Positions 14,173 through 14,357 of a DNA stretch of 14,357 bases are shown here, in pieces. A program made the translations under genes and the position numbers. The notes beneath the pieces were generated by a model that did not search any database, had not been told where the DNA came from, and worked only from the letters and a program-made list of their open reading frames with translations. Origin of the DNA: an uncultured Clostridia bacterium (lineage in GTDB: Bacteria; Bacillota; Clostridia; UMGS1810); assembly GCA_905210855.1 (NCBI GenBank), contig CAJLYL010000042.1, forward strand, positions 1 to 14,357. Reading direction: 5' to 3'. Within the stretch, counting starts at the first letter, position 1. Each line of letters starts with the position of its first letter.

Positions 14173-14201
14173 TTTACTTTTTGATTTTTTTGTAGTATAA
14201 T
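14173..14201 (+). promoter_or_regulatory. Promoter of the tRNA-Ser gene
   Basis: TTTACT (14173-14178) and a perfect TATAAT (14196-14201) are spaced by 17 bases, about 51 bases before the mature tRNA. Confidence 0.75.
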
Positions 14202-14252
14202 AATATTGTTGTGCCGATGAATTGATCGCGGTGCACGGTGAGAATTGAATAA

Positions 14253-14344
14253 GGACGGGTATCGAAGTGGTCATAACGGGGCTGACTCGAAATCAGTTTG
14301 TCGGTAACTCCGGCACGTGGGTTCGAATCCCCCCCCGTCCGCCA
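14253..14344 (+). tRNA. tRNA-Ser (anticodon CGA)
   Basis: Class II tRNA reading UCG codons. Acceptor arm GGACGGG (14253-14259) pairs with CCCGTCC (14334-14340), followed by G and an encoded CCA (14342-14344). The anticodon arm GCTGA/TCAGT holds the loop CTCGAAA with anticodon CGA. A long variable arm (GTCGG/CCGGC) is diagnostic for serine. The T-loop TTCGAAT is standard. In the T-stem, GTGGG faces CCCCC, leaving one U-C mismatch at the second pair, inside a run of eight C. No terminator is visible in the remaining 13 bases. Confidence 0.93.
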
Positions 14345-14357
14345 ATTACAAGGTTTT

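Noticed and set aside
1..14357. CRISPR array, phage or transposase genes
   Set aside because: No regularly spaced direct repeats and no recognisable integrase, transposase or phage proteins in any frame.

Overview
The window reads as a chromosomal segment of a Gram-positive gut-type Clostridia bacterium, most likely Oscillospirales/Ruminococcaceae. This is an inference from strong GGAGG-type ribosome binding sites, TTGACA/TATAAT-like promoters, the feoA-feoA-feoB-Cys-rich-protein arrangement, and a two-hairpin intergenic repeat of a kind I associate with these genomes.

Layout. (1) 2-1201, plus strand: the 3' part of a sodium-dependent NSS/SNF transporter. (2) 1229-4189, plus strand: a complete ABC uptake transporter (lipoprotein, permease, ATPase) with its own promoter, a leader carrying an intrinsic-terminator hairpin just before the first gene (probable attenuation), a strong hairpin between binding protein and permease, and a terminator at the end. 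(3) 4209-6643, plus strand: a decayed region. The membrane/sensor half of an AraC/YesN-like regulator runs into a secreted heparinase II/III-like enzyme that lacks its start and carries a +1 frameshift, and this runs into an alpha-helical module that looks like part of another surface protein. It ends against a dispersed repeat (6613-6667). (4) 6734-6866: a long inverted repeat and a GTTAG/CTAAC palindrome between convergent transcription units. (5) 6892-13393, minus strand: a tightly packed nine-gene operon, read right to left: feoA, feoA, feoB, FeoB-associated Cys-rich protein, a 32-residue membrane peptide, a 77-residue hydrophobic-N-terminus protein, a P1B-type ATPase with an SCA membrane motif, a DtxR/MntR-fold regulator whose usual metal ligands appear to be replaced, and a DUF2325 protein. 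(6) 13499-14100, plus strand: a YfcE-like metallophosphoesterase. (7) 14173-14344, plus strand: a promoter and tRNA-Ser(CGA).

How it works together. The minus-strand operon joins ferrous iron uptake (FeoA/FeoB) to a P-type ATPase and small hydrophobic proteins. From memory, this resembles ferrosome (Fez) loci, in which a P1B-6 ATPase loads iron into a membrane-bound storage compartment. The combination suggests an uptake-plus-storage module. Its promoter is overlaid by GTTAG/CTAAC inverted repeats that look like a metalloregulator operator, and the operon encodes its own unusual DtxR-like protein. This operon is the most interesting part of the window.
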